NCBI GenBank assembly: GCA_030599095.1
Contig: JAUVOQ010000003.1
Coordinates: forward strand, 1 to 58,057
Source: Candidatus Ruthturnera sp.
GTDB lineage: Bacteria; Pseudomonadota; Gammaproteobacteria; PS1; Pseudothioglobaceae
Reading direction: 5' to 3'
Length of the DNA: 58,057 nt
Shown: positions 8,147 through 17,308 of the stretch, one piece after another
How positions within the stretch are numbered: the stretch's first letter is position 1
Layout of the letters: each line of letters opens with the position of its first letter
The notes under the pieces: generated by a model
Seen by the model: only the letters and a program-made list of their open reading frames with translations
Databases searched by the model: none
Told to the model about the DNA's origin: nothing
Position numbers and translations under genes: made by a program

Positions 8147-8950
8147 GAAGGGCGATAATGAGGAAAATGAGGAAAAATTTTCTGAATGATAATACAGGGA
8201 GGCTGTTGTCAATTGTAAAAAGATTAATAGAGTTTATGAGACGACACATCAGGAACAACTCTAATCATATATTCTATCTAAACATAGGTGCGGGTGTAAT
8301 GTTTCTCAAAAAAAATTGGCGAATTTTAGAGTATTCAGATTCAAAATATAAACACAATGCAAAGTTGATTGATTTTAATATTAATTTATTTGACAATCTA
8401 GCATTTCCTATTGCTGATAACACTGTAGATTTAATTTATTCTAGCCATACTTTTGAGCATTTGCATGATGATAATGTGGTGCATATTTTAAATGAAAGTT
8501 ATAGAATTTTGAAACCGGGGGGGGGTGAGAGTGGTAGTGCCAGATATTGATCTGGCTTATGATGCATATACGAACAATGATGTTGATTTTTTTATCAAAA
8601 ATACATGCAACAGCCTAACACATACGACACTTTTATCAAAATTTTGTCGTTATTTTAGTTCTGTGAATATGAGCGATTATCCAAAGATAGAAAAAGACTT
8701 TAAGGAATTGTCTAAAAATGTTCTTTTGGATAAATATACCAATGATATTGATTATAGGGCTTTAGATAGGCATTTTGGACAACACATGAACTGGTTTAAT
8801 CAGGAAAAACTATTTAGACTTCTTAAACAAAGTGGCTTTAGAAATATAAAATTATCAAAATATAAAGCATCTGAATTTGATGAAATGAGAACGGATGAAT
8901 TTGACAACACTCGTCCGAAAAATTCCATTTATGTTGAAGCAATAAAATGA
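8143..8950 (+). pseudogene. SAM-dependent methyltransferase, frame broken at a 9-G tract
   Basis: Two frames (8143-8550 and 8525-8950) together give one Methyltransf_11-like protein. The first holds motif I-like LNIGAGVMFLKKNW, the acidic motif, DLIYSSHTFEHLHDD and RILKPGG. The second resumes with VVVPDIDLAYDAY and runs to the normal C-terminus. The break is exactly at nine consecutive G bases (8517-8525). Eight G's would read KPGGVRVVVPD, the expected family sequence. The tract could be a slipped-strand phase-variation switch, a recent mutation, or a sequencing error. The gene overlaps neuB by 4 bp and neuC by 4 bp, so it belongs to the same operon and probably methylates the surface sugar. 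Confidence 0.8.
8517..8525 (+). repeat. Homopolymeric G tract inside the methyltransferase gene
   Basis: Nine consecutive G bases occur in an otherwise AT-rich gene. Loss of one G restores the reading frame. Such tracts are the usual basis of on/off switching in surface-glycan genes. Confidence 0.85.
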
Positions 8951-10104
8951 AGAAAATAGTTTTTATTACTGGCACTAGAGCAGATTTTAGTAAATTAAAA
9001 TCTTTAATTAAAATCACGCAAAAGTCATCAAAATATCAAACAGATGTTTTTGTAACAGGGATGCATTTGGATGAGCGATATGGCAATACTATTGGTGAGA
9101 TCCACAAATCAAAAATCAAAAATATCCATCAATTTGTTAACCACAGCGAAGATGACAACATTTATATGGATAGAATATTGGCAAAAACTATCCATGGGTT
9201 TTCTGAATATGTTCATCAATATCAGCCTGATTTAGTCGTTGTACATGGCGATAGAGTGGAGTCCTTGGCTTGTGCGATTGTCGGTAGTTTGAATAATACG
9301 CTAGTGGCTCATATTGAGGGTGGTGAAATTTCAGGCACAATAGATGAATTGATTAGACATTCTGTGAGCAAGATGTCACATATTCATTTAGTGGCTAACA
9401 AAGAGGCTAAAAACAGATTATTACAATTAGGAGAGTTAAATAGCTCAATTCATATTTTAGGATCGCCCGATTTAGATTTAATGAATCCAAAATTATTGCC
9501 TTCAATCTCAACCGTTAAACACTATTATCAAATTAAGTTTGATGAGTACGGCATTGTAATATTTCACCCAATCACCACAGAATATGAACACATAAAAGAA
9601 TATATAAAAAAATTTATTGCAGCGTTAACCGATAGCGATAAAAATTATATTGTTATTTTTCCGAATAATGATTTGGGTAGTTTCGAAATATTAAACGCAT
9701 ATCAAGCATTAGAAAACAACCCTAGATTTAAAATTTTCCCCTCGTTAAGGTTTGAATATTTTTTAAGACTTTTAAAACAGAGTGAATTTATTATTGGCAA
9801 TTCTAGTGCCGGGATTAGAGAGGCACATTATTACGATGTGCCAACGGTAGATATTGGCTCTCGGCAACATAATAGAGCGAGTTTAGCCTCTATTTTTCAT
9901 GCTGATTACGAAACACACAATATCTTGAGTGCCATTCAAAAAGCCTTATCTTATCAATCCAGCACAACAACACAGAAACATTATTTTGGTAATGGGAATA
10001 GTGATCAATTATTTTTAGCGTTATTAAATTCTCAAATAATTTGGAAAACTGATTGTCAAAAACAATTTCAGGATATGTTTTTGGCCTCTAATTTTGGTCA
10101 ATAA
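8947..10104 (+). CDS. neuC: UDP-N-acetylglucosamine 2-epimerase (hydrolysing)
   Basis: This enzyme converts UDP-GlcNAc to ManNAc and UDP, the step feeding NeuB. The GT-B epimerase fold shows TGTRADFSKLKSLI at the N-terminus, the central HGDRVESLA and HIEGGEISGTIDE(L)IRHS motifs, LGSPDLD, a C-terminal FHPITTE strand, and GNSSAGIREA, where UDP is bound. At 385 aa it is close to E. coli NeuC (391). It overlaps the methyltransferase by 4 bp (ATGA). The last ~40 residues are less conserved-looking. LegG-type use of a modified UDP-sugar cannot be excluded. Confidence 0.9.
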   Translation: MKKIVFITGTRADFSKLKSLIKITQKSSKYQTDVFVTGMHLDERYGNTIGEIHKSKIKNIHQFVNHSEDDNIYMDRILAKTIHGFSEYVHQYQPDLVVVHGDRVESLACAIVGSLNNTLVAHIEGGEISGTIDELIRHSVSKMSHIHLVANKEAKNRLLQLGELNSSIHILGSPDLDLMNPKLLPSISTVKHYYQIKFDEYGIVIFHPITTEYEHIKEYIKKFIAALTDSDKNYIVIFPNNDLGSFEILNAYQALENNPRFKIFPSLRFEYFLRLLKQSEFIIGNSSAGIREAHYYDVPTVDIGSRQHNRASLASIFHADYETHNILSAIQKALSYQSSTTTQKHYFGNGNSDQLFLALLNSQIIWKTDCQKQFQDMFLASNFGQ

Positions 10105-10388
10105 GTAACATCGCTCTTCTGTATAGCCCTTGAGGGGTAAAACACCATCTTTCATCAACTTGAAGGCTTTTTAAAAACATCCTTAGCCCTTGCTAGGCGT
10201 GAATTTAAAAAAATCCCAAGTTAATGAAATCTGTCATTTTGCTAATCATCCATAATGATGCAAAGGGTCTCAAAGTTTATTTGCTGGCAAAATCATAAAT
10301 AAATATTATTATCTACTAAAAAAATATTATTTTACATTATTGATAGTGTCTTGTATCATAAAGGTTTTTCAATAAATAGGAGTTCATC
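10105..10388. promoter_or_regulatory. cbbM upstream region
   Basis: This 284-bp non-coding stretch carries small stem-loops (CCCT-TG-AGGG near 10129; TAGC/GCTA near 10183) and one copy of the CATAATGATGCAAAG repeat (10251-10265), which recurs twice before narK. The cbbM promoter follows. No LysR-type CbbR box was identified with confidence. Confidence 0.5.
10331..10359 (+). promoter_or_regulatory. Sigma70-type promoter of cbbM
   Basis: TTTACA (10331-10336) and TATCAT (10354-10359), each 5/6 to consensus, are separated by exactly 17 bp. The ribosome site AGGAG (10378-10382) lies six bases before the ATG. Confidence 0.6.
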
Positions 10389-11771
10389 ATGGATCAATCA
10401 AATAGATATGCGGATTTGTCATTAGACGAAAATACGCTATTAGCTGAAGGCAAGCACATTCTTGTTGCTTATACAATGACCCCCATGCCTGGTTTTGGTG
10501 GTTATTTAGAAACCGCTGCTCACTTTGCAGCAGAATCGTCCACAGGTACAAACGTAGAAGTATCAACCACAGATGATTTTACTAAAGACTTAGATTGCAT
10601 GGTGTATGAAATTGATGAAGCCAAAGGCATTATGAAACTTGCATATCCTAATGACCTGTTTGATCGTAATTTGATTGATGGTCGTGCAATGATTGTGTCA
10701 TTTTTAACGCTTGCCATTGGTAACAACCAAGGCATGGGCGATGTTCAGTGTGCACAAATGATTGACTTTCATGTGCCTAAAGCCATGTTAGATATTTTTG
10801 ATGGTCCTGCTGTTGATATTACGGATTTATGGAATATTTTAGGTCGTTCACGCACTGAAGGCGGCTATATTGCTGGTACTATTATCAAGCCTAAGTTAGG
10901 TTTGCGTCCTAAGCCTTTTGCTGAAGCGGCATATCAATTTTGGTTAGGTGGCGATTTTATTAAAAATGACGAGCCTCAAGGCAACCAAGTTTATGCCCGT
11001 ATAAAGGATGTAACGCCTTTAGTTGCTGATGCCATGAAGCGCGCGCAAGATGAGACTGGCGAAGCTAAGATTTTCTCTGCTAATATTACCGCTGATGATC
11101 ATCATGAAATGATTGCTCGTGGTGAATATATTTTAGAAGCGTTTGGTGAAAATGCACATCACGTTGCTTTTCTAGTTGATGGCTATGTCGGTGGTTGTGG
11201 CATGGTAACAACGGCTCGTCGTAACTTCCCTGGTCAGTACTTACATTATCATAGAGCGGGTCATGGTGCGATTACGTCGCCATCTTCAGTTCGTGGTTAT
11301 ACTGCTTTTGTTTTGGCCAAACTTTCTCGCCTTATGGGGGCATCTGGTATTCATGTGGGTACAATGGGTTATGGCAAGATGGAAGGTGGTGCCGATGATA
11401 GAAACATCGCCTACATGATTGAGCGTGACAGTGCTGATGGTCCAGCTTATCATCAAGAGTGGTTTGGCATGAAGCCGACTACACCAATTATTTCTGGTGG
11501 TATGAATGCACTGCGTCTGCCAGGTTTCTTTGAAAACCTAGGTCACGGTAATGTAATCAACACTTCTGGTGGTGGTTCGTACGGTCATATTGATTCTCCT
11601 GCAGCAGGCGCCAAGTCGTTACGTCAAGCCTATGAGTGCTGGATGGCGAAAGCAGATCCAATTGAATTTGCAAAAGATCATAACGAATTTGCTCGTGCAT
11701 TTGAATCTTTCCCAAGCGATGCTGATTCTTTATACCCTGGTTGGAGAGACAAGCTAGGCATTCACAAATAA
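10389..11771 (+). CDS. cbbM: Form II ribulose-bisphosphate carboxylase large subunit
   Basis: This is the CO2-fixing enzyme of the Calvin cycle, with low CO2/O2 specificity typical of low-oxygen chemoautotrophs. At 460 aa it has the form II length. Visible motifs are the N-terminal [20 protein letters not shown], loop [13 protein letters not shown] (substrate Lys), the carbamylated Lys192 in [11 protein letters not shown], loop 6 region GYGKMEGG, and [12 protein letters not shown]. No small subunit is present, as expected for form II. It is followed by a strong terminator and then cbbQ and cbbO, the standard cbbM-cbbQ-cbbO order. Confidence 0.98.
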   Translation: MDQSNRYADLSLDENTLLAEGKHILVAYTMTPMPGFGGYLETAAHFAAESSTGTNVEVSTTDDFTKDLDCMVYEIDEAKGIMKLAYPNDLFDRNLIDGRAMIVSFLTLAIGNNQGMGDVQCAQMIDFHVPKAMLDIFDGPAVDITDLWNILGRSRTEGGYIAGTIIKPKLGLRPKPFAEAAYQFWLGGDFIKNDEPQGNQVYARIKDVTPLVADAMKRAQDETGEAKIFSANITADDHHEMIARGEYILEAFGENAHHVAFLVDGYVGGCGMVTTARRNFPGQYLHYHRAGHGAITSPSSVRGYTAFVLAKLSRLMGASGIHVGTMGYGKMEGGADDRNIAYMIERDSADGPAYHQEWFGMKPTTPIISGGMNALRLPGFFENLGHGNVINTSGGGSYGHIDSPAAGAKSLRQAYECWMAKADPIEFAKDHNEFARAFESFPSDADSLYPGWRDKLGIHK

Positions 11772-11792
11772 ATCGTATCATGTTTTAGTGAT

Positions 11793-11825
11793 AAAAAGCC
11801 TCTGCTCTTTTCAGGGGCTTTTTAA
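11793..11825 (+). terminator. Rho-independent terminator after cbbM
   Basis: AAAAAGCCTCTG (11793-11804) pairs with CAGGGGCTTTTT (11812-11823) with one G-U pair and a 7-nt loop, then a T-rich tail. It would keep cbbM transcription far above that of cbbQ/cbbO. Confidence 0.85.
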
Positions 11826-11875
11826 TTTTTAATTTTGCTAAAATCATTTTTTTAAAATAATTATTGAGGATAAGA

Positions 11876-12688
11876 ATGATGCCAGATTTCGATATTAATC
11901 AATTTAAAATTATTGATGAGCCTTTTTATAAGTCCCAATCAAACGAGGTGGCACTTTATACAGCCGCTTATAATGCACGCTTGCCAGTGATGGTAAAAGG
12001 CCCAACAGGCTGTGGAAAATCTCGTTTTATTGAATATATGGCCTATCAACTAGACAAACCTATTATTACCGTATCTTGCAACGAAGATATTACTGCTTCG
12101 GATTTGATTGGTCGTTTTTTACTAGACACTAATGGCACTCGCTGGGTAGATGGTCCATTAACACTAGCAGCACGCCATGGTGCAATTTGTTATCTTGATG
12201 AAATTGTAGAGGCACGTCAAGATACCATGGTTGTTATCCATTCTCTTACCGACCATAGACGCGAGTTAATGTTAGACAAAAAGGGCGAATTGGTTAAAGC
12301 GCATCCAGATTTTCAGTTGGTTATTTCGTATAACCCTGGTTATCAATCTTTAATGAAAGATCTTAAACAGTCAACCAAGCAGCGCTTTACTGGCATGGAT
12401 TTTGATTATGCTAACGCTGAATTAGAAGCCAGTATTGTTGTTAAAGAGTCAGGCGTTGGCGGCGATATTGCAACCAAATTAGTCAAACTTGCCCATGCAA
12501 CTCGTAATTTAGTTGGTCACGGGCTTGATGAAGGCGCATCAACACGATTGCTTAATTATGCAGGCACCCTGATTGCCTCAGACGTTGACGTGAAAGATGC
12601 CTGTAACATGGCGTTGGTCTGCCCTATTACTGATGATGCAGAAATTCGCACCACCATGAGCGGTGCTATTGATGCGATTTTTGGGTAA
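11876..12688 (+). CDS. cbbQ: RuBisCO activase ATPase subunit CbbQ (MoxR-type AAA+)
   Basis: CbbQ forms the AAA+ ring that, with the VWA protein CbbO, removes inhibitory sugar phosphates from RuBisCO. Walker A GPTGCGKSR lies at residues 42-50, Walker B reads AICYLDEIVEA, and sensor 1 is VISYNPGYQ, typical of the MoxR group. The ATG at 11876 is preferred over an upstream TTG at 11864 because GAGGA lies just before it; length is then 270 aa. It follows cbbM after a terminator. The partner cbbO is displaced 1.2 kb downstream by an inserted gene. Confidence 0.95.
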   Translation: MMPDFDINQFKIIDEPFYKSQSNEVALYTAAYNARLPVMVKGPTGCGKSRFIEYMAYQLDKPIITVSCNEDITASDLIGRFLLDTNGTRWVDGPLTLAARHGAICYLDEIVEARQDTMVVIHSLTDHRRELMLDKKGELVKAHPDFQLVISYNPGYQSLMKDLKQSTKQRFTGMDFDYANAELEASIVVKESGVGGDIATKLVKLAHATRNLVGHGLDEGASTRLLNYAGTLIASDVDVKDACNMALVCPITDDAEIRTTMSGAIDAIFG

Positions 12689-12694
12689 CTTAAT

Positions 12695-13761
12695 ATGGAA
12701 AATAAAATGACTATTAGAGAGGCTATTTTAAAAAGTCTTGATGATCTTTATGAGTTAAATAAAAAACCTTCAACTCATAAAGATGTTTACGAACATATTA
12801 AAAGTCATAAATATTGTTTGTTCGACGGAAAAACACCAATACAAACAGTATCTGCATTGCTGGGGACTTTTATTAAAAACAACGACACAAGGGTTGGACG
12901 AATAAAAGGAAATGGAAATTTTTATTTATATTACCTAACAAAACATGAGCAACATTTAAATTTAGATGTGCCTCTTATATCCAATTCTAAAACAATAAGT
13001 GTAAATAAATCAAAAGACTACCAAGAAAGAGATTTACATAGGTTACTTAGTAGTTATTTGAAAGGTAATAATGTTTTTTCAAAAACCATTTTTCACGAAA
13101 AATCAAAAAGTAGTAAAGATAGAAATCAAAAATGGATACATCCAGATATGATTGGGATTAGTTATTTAAATATTGATTCAAAGGTAAATAAGAGTTTTAT
13201 AAAAGTTGTTGATAGTTCTAATACATTTAAACTCACTTCTTACGAAATAAAAAAAGAAATAAAACAGATTATGAGTTAAAACGATATTATTTTCAAACCG
13301 TATCCAACTCTAGTTGGGCAAATTATGGATACTTGGTTGTATTTGAAATAAATAAGAGTGTTGAGTTATCAGAAGAAATGAAAAGGCTTAATGACTCTTT
13401 TGGTATCGGCATAATTGAATTAAAGGCAAATCCATTTGAAAGTAAAGTGTTATTTCAATCAAAACTCAGAAAATTAGATTTTAAAACAATTGACAAACTA
13501 TGCAAAGTTAATAAAGATTATGAAAACTTTATTTCAATAAATGAAAGGATTTTAACAATTGATGAAAAAACCATCGGTCTGTTGAAAAAGAGTCTGAGAT
13601 TGAGGCATATTGTAAAAAACACAATATTCCAAAAGACCCATCTTACATTGGAATTTGAGAAAATAATAAAGGTTGATGTAAAGAAACATCTATTTTTGAA
13701 AGGTATTACATACTATTATAATCTAAAAAATATTCCATCAAAATACAAAACATTTGGTTAA
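12695..13761 (+). pseudogene. HARE-HTH / COG2958-like DNA-binding, nuclease-like protein, frameshifted
   Basis: The first frame (12695-13279) starts with a HARE-type winged helix (about residues 5-80: TIREAILKSLDDLYE through GRIKGNGNFYLYYL). It is followed by RDLHRLLSSYL, FHEKSKSS and WIHPDMIGISY, a pattern I associate with COG2958 proteins and PD-(D/E)xK-like folds. It stops at 13279, but the +1 frame continues without a gap as ELKRYYFQTVSNSSWANYG and then EINKSVELSEEMKRL to 13761. One missing A in the A-rich stretch near 13255 would explain the break. Its Lys/Asn/Ile-rich composition differs from cbbQ and cbbO, so it looks acquired. The assignment rests on motif memory. Confidence 0.7.
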
Positions 13762-13762
13762 T

Positions 13763-13873
13763 ATGTCGCCAATTACACATCGTGTTCGTATTAGTAGTTA
13801 TAGATTATTATCTTTTGATGAAAAAATGTATATTGTGAATAAAGTTGCACATAGAAGGGATATTTATAAATGA
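13763..13873 (+). CDS. 36-aa ORF translationally coupled to cbbO
   Basis: ATG at 13763 opens a short frame (MSPITHRVRISSYRLL...) that ends at a TGA overlapping the cbbO ATG as ATGA. No ribosome site is convincing. It may be a leader peptide giving coupling to cbbO, a leftover of the inserted segment, or chance. I do not recognise it. Confidence 0.3.
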   Translation: MSPITHRVRISSYRLLSFDEKMYIVNKVAHRRDIYK

Positions 13874-16092
13874 AAGAGTTAAATTGTGCTTTTAATACGG
13901 TTCAAAGAGTGTTTGCTGCAAATATTGAGCAAGCGATGCAAAAGCTCTCAAAGCAAAGCCTAGATGAGTATTATCAAGGTGCTGAATTTTTGGCAAAAAT
14001 TGGGCAGGGTGATGTATTAGCGATTGCTTTTTTAAAGACCATGCCTTGGGTGGGTGAGTTTTATGGCGATGGCAGTATTAAAAAAATTACTGATTTTTCT
14101 TATCAAAAAATCTCCAGAACGCCTAACAAAGGAGCAGTTGAGCCATTTTTAAATAGTTTTATTGATGTTGTGGAACACACCAATAGCGGCCAGCTTGATG
14201 AATATTTGGCTTTAATTGAATATCATCTTAATAAAACCACATTTTCAGTACATGGCATTCACGATACGCACGCCTCGCCTTCGTTAAAGGCAATGCTTGC
14301 TAATATGTCTTTGTTGTTAGAACAATTAGAATTTGAAGGTATTTATGAGTGGATTAATTATGGATTAAGGTATTTTCAAGACCACCCTGAACGACAACAA
14401 GCGTATTTTTCATTATCAACAGCAGATTCAAAAGCAGTGTTTCAACGCCAGCGAAAAGGGTTGCTGTTTGGTGATATTGAGCGAGAAATTAATTTATTCC
14501 AAAGAGCGCTTTGGAAAACGGATTTTATGTATGCGCCGTATTCTCCAGATTTTGAAAAATTAGAACATTTTCACCCGTACTTAGAAGACAACGTTATTCG
14601 TTTGCCTGATATTTATGAGCCATTAAATGGTGTTAATGCCTGTAAGCGTTATACGGCCTTAGTGGCACATTTGATTGCACATTATCAATTTACCACCAAA
14701 ATTGTGGCTGACAATGTCTCACCACAGCAACGATTTTTTACTGAGATTTTTGAAGATGCTCGGATTGAGTATTTGGCGATTCAAACCTACCCTGGTTTGA
14801 GGAATTTATGGTTAAGTTTAATGCCAATCGTTGATGAGTTTGACTGTGATGATGAGCATCAATCTTGCTTGCGACATCGTGCCATTATGCTCACACGGGC
14901 GCTACTTGATGATAATCATCCTTATAAAAATCAAACCATCCTAGATTATGTTGAAAAATTTAAGGCATTAATGAGTGCAGGAGAAACAAGCACATCAGAC
15001 AGTTTGAGCCTTGGTTTAGGGTATTTAATCAAAACCAGAAGCGTTTCAGATGCGTTGGCCAATATTTATTTTGAAAATACCGAGGTGACTTATCGAGATG
15101 ATAATCGCTCAATATGGTTGTTTATCGAAGAGTTTGATGAAGAGGATAATATTTTTGAACATCGGAAAAAATCTGAAGATGAAGAAGGCATCAAAGTAAT
15201 ACCGCCACGTTATTATGACGAATGGGATTATGCCTATGAATCTTATAAGCCTGACTGGGCGGCTGTGTATGAGCGATTGCATTCGCACAGCGATGCATCA
15301 AAAATTGATAAAATTCTTGACAAACATTCAGCCTTGGTTAAACAGCTTAAAAAAGTGCTAGATTTGCTTAAACCACAAAATAAAAAACGCCTGCGTTATC
15401 AAGAAGAAGGGGTTGAGTTAGATCTTGATATTGCGTTGCGTAGCGTGATTGATATTAAAAACGGCTCTCAGCCTGATACTAGAATCAATGTTGATTTTGA
15501 GCATGATTCTCGCAGTGTGTCGGTACTGTTGTTGTTAGATTTATCAGAATCGTTAAATGAAGTTGTGGGGCAATCTGGGCAGACTATCTTAGAGCTTTCA
15601 CAGGAAGCGGTGTCTTTGTTGGCTTGGGCGGTGGAGCAATTGGGTGATAGTTTTGCCATTGCTGGTTTTAATTCTGATACCCGGCAAAAGGTGATGTATT
15701 ATCATATCAAAGGTTATAGTGAGCATTGGGATGATGCAGTCAAGGCGCGTTTGGCTGATTTAAAAGCTGAATTTTCCACCAGAATGGGCGCTGCTATTCG
15801 TCATGGTGCACACTACTTAGATTTGCAGCAAAGTGATAAAAAACTAATGCTGATTTTGACCGATGGAGAGCCCGCCGATATTGATGTTCATGACCCTAAA
15901 ACCCTAATTCAAGATACGCACAAAGCCGTACAAGAGGCGCAACAAAAAGGCATGTATCCTTATTGCATTAGTTTAGATAAAAAAGCAGATGAGTATATTG
16001 CTGATATTTTTGGATCGCACTACTCGGTGATTGACCGTATTGAGTCTTTGCCTCAAGAACTGCCAAAATTATTTTTATCACTGACTAAGTAA
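13870..16092 (+). CDS. cbbO: RuBisCO activase adaptor CbbO (VWA domain)
   Basis: CbbO is the substrate-recognition partner of the CbbQ ring and docks on inhibited RuBisCO. The 740-aa protein has a long helical N-terminal region and a C-terminal von Willebrand A domain. The MIDAS metal site reads LLLDLSESLN near residue 555, with the supporting LTDGEPAD later on. Its length matches NorD/CbbO family proteins. Separated from cbbQ by the HARE-like insertion, it overlaps a short upstream ORF by 4 bp and is followed after 3 bp by a small conserved-looking gene. Confidence 0.93.
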   Translation: MKELNCAFNTVQRVFAANIEQAMQKLSKQSLDEYYQGAEFLAKIGQGDVLAIAFLKTMPWVGEFYGDGSIKKITDFSYQKISRTPNKGAVEPFLNSFIDVVEHTNSGQLDEYLALIEYHLNKTTFSVHGIHDTHASPSLKAMLANMSLLLEQLEFEGIYEWINYGLRYFQDHPERQQAYFSLSTADSKAVFQRQRKGLLFGDIEREINLFQRALWKTDFMYAPYSPDFEKLEHFHPYLEDNVIRLPDIYEPLNGVNACKRYTALVAHLIAHYQFTTKIVADNVSPQQRFFTEIFEDARIEYLAIQTYPGLRNLWLSLMPIVDEFDCDDEHQSCLRHRAIMLTRALLDDNHPYKNQTILDYVEKFKALMSAGETSTSDSLSLGLGYLIKTRSVSDALANIYFENTEVTYRDDNRSIWLFIEEFDEEDNIFEHRKKSEDEEGIKVIPPRYYDEWDYAYESYKPDWAAVYERLHSHSDASKIDKILDKHSALVKQLKKVLDLLKPQNKKRLRYQEEGVELDLDIALRSVIDIKNGSQPDTRINVDFEHDSRSVSVLLLLDLSESLNEVVGQSGQTILELSQEAVSLLAWAVEQLGDSFAIAGFNSDTRQKVMYYHIKGYSEHWDDAVKARLADLKAEFSTRMGAAIRHGAHYLDLQQSDKKLMLILTDGEPADIDVHDPKTLIQDTHKAVQEAQQKGMYPYCISLDKKADEYIADIFGSHYSVIDRIESLPQELPKLFLSLTK

Positions 16093-16095
16093 GTA

Positions 16096-16497
16096 ATGCC
16101 TACCAATACAGTTACCGCTAATATTGATTTTGATTATCAGGCTCAGCATTACGCATTAAAAGATGTGATAGATATTGACCATATTATTTATCATGAGGAT
16201 TTTTATCATTCTATCTATCTGTCTATTGCACGAGCCAATAATATTGACTTATATTCTTATCAATTAGAAATAATGATGGATCAAACGATTGTTTTTTCTA
16301 ATGAAAAAGGCTGTGTTCAGGGGTGTGTCAGTCAAGGTGTTTTGGATTTAGCGTTATTAAAAGAAGCACACCAAAAGGCAGAATATTTACCAATCATTGA
16401 GCGTATTATCCAGCAACACATCCCCAAATTAGAGCGTAATAATAATATCACTAAGGCGTTGATAGATGCTTATATTTTAGGAAAAAGCGCCCGCTAG
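16096..16497 (+). CDS. Hypothetical protein, 133 aa, at the end of the cbb operon
   Basis: The gene begins three bases after the cbbO stop, so it is almost certainly cotranscribed with it. The protein is soluble, mildly acidic, and has no signal peptide or membrane segment. It contains DIDHIIYHEDFYHSIYLSIARANN and a pair of Cys in GCVQGCVSQG. I do not recognise a family. The position suggests a role in RuBisCO maintenance or carbon fixation, but nothing in the sequence proves it. Confidence 0.7.
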   Translation: MPTNTVTANIDFDYQAQHYALKDVIDIDHIIYHEDFYHSIYLSIARANNIDLYSYQLEIMMDQTIVFSNEKGCVQGCVSQGVLDLALLKEAHQKAEYLPIIERIIQQHIPKLERNNNITKALIDAYILGKSAR

Positions 16498-16499
16498 TT

Positions 16500-17030
16500 T
16501 TATTCAAATTGTTGTTCTACAAAATCCAAATCAATCTGAATATTAGAATTATCAAGCAGTTCTAAGCATTTGGGTACTGCCAAAAATACCGCCCCTAAAC
16601 ATACTGCAATTGCAGCTGGCTTGCCTGGTAGGTTGATAATCAAACTATTGCCACGCGTGCCTGCTGTTTGGCGCGATAAAATTGCTGTTGGTACGGTTTT
16701 CAGACTAACAAAACGCATCTGTTGTGCAAAACCATCAAAGATGCGCTCACATACAGCATGTGTTGCTTCGGGTGTTACATCACGTGTTGTAGGTCCAGTA
16801 CCGCCAGTGGTTAGAATTAAGTTACAATGTTTATTGTCAGCAAAATCAATCATGGTTCTTTCAATTAAAGACCGCTCATCTTCAATAATGATGGACACCA
16901 CTTCATAAGCAGATAGTACAGCGTTTTTAATCCAATCTTGCATAGCAGGACCGCCAATATCTTCATATTCACCGCGAGCAGCACGATCTGAGATGGTGAT
17001 AAAACCAATTTTAATGTTTGTTTTTCTCAT
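16500..17030 (-). CDS. mogA: Molybdopterin adenylyltransferase MogA
   Basis: MogA adenylates molybdopterin before molybdate insertion. The MoCF fold shows IGFITISDRAARGEYED, the MPT-binding LTTGGTGPTTRDVTPEAT, PTAILSRQTAG and LIINLPGKPAAI. From the Met at 17030 (MRKTNIKIGF) the protein is 176 aa; an upstream start at 17060 would add ten residues with no better ribosome site. It is convergent with the cbb genes. Its nitrate-reductase neighbours need the cofactor it makes, and it lies divergent to narK. Confidence 0.93.
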   Translation of the reverse strand: MRKTNIKIGFITISDRAARGEYEDIGGPAMQDWIKNAVLSAYEVVSIIIEDERSLIERTMIDFADNKHCNLILTTGGTGPTTRDVTPEATHAVCERIFDGFAQQMRFVSLKTVPTAILSRQTAGTRGNSLIINLPGKPAAIAVCLGAVFLAVPKCLELLDNSNIQIDLDFVEQQFE

Positions 17031-17144
17031 ATTTAAAAACCCGTTGATTAATTTTACCATTCAAAAGATTGCTAAAAATAGTCTAATCAGTTAATTTCCA
17101 GAAAATCAAAATTATTTACTTACTTTACTTTGGTATAAAGAAAT

Positions 17145-17220
17145 CTTTGCATCATTATGAATGATTAACACCCCTCAAGAGGGCACAAAAAAACTGATAA
17201 TTATACATAATGATGCAAAG
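17145..17220. repeat. 76-bp palindromic element upstream of narK
   Basis: CTTTGCATCATTATG (17145-17159) and CATAATGATGCAAAG (17206-17220) are perfect 15-bp inverted repeats. They enclose a smaller CCCTC-AA-GAGGG hairpin. A third copy of the 15-mer is upstream of cbbM (10251-10265), also with a CCCT/AGGG hairpin about 115 bp before it. It could be a small non-autonomous mobile unit or a shared regulatory site for energy genes. Confidence 0.7.
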
Positions 17221-17308
17221 TTTTTTCACAATATAAAAAACTTATATTCCTTAATATGGGTCAGGTTTTTAACTAAAATTACCCCTATTTATTTCAAGGG
17301 ATAATTAT

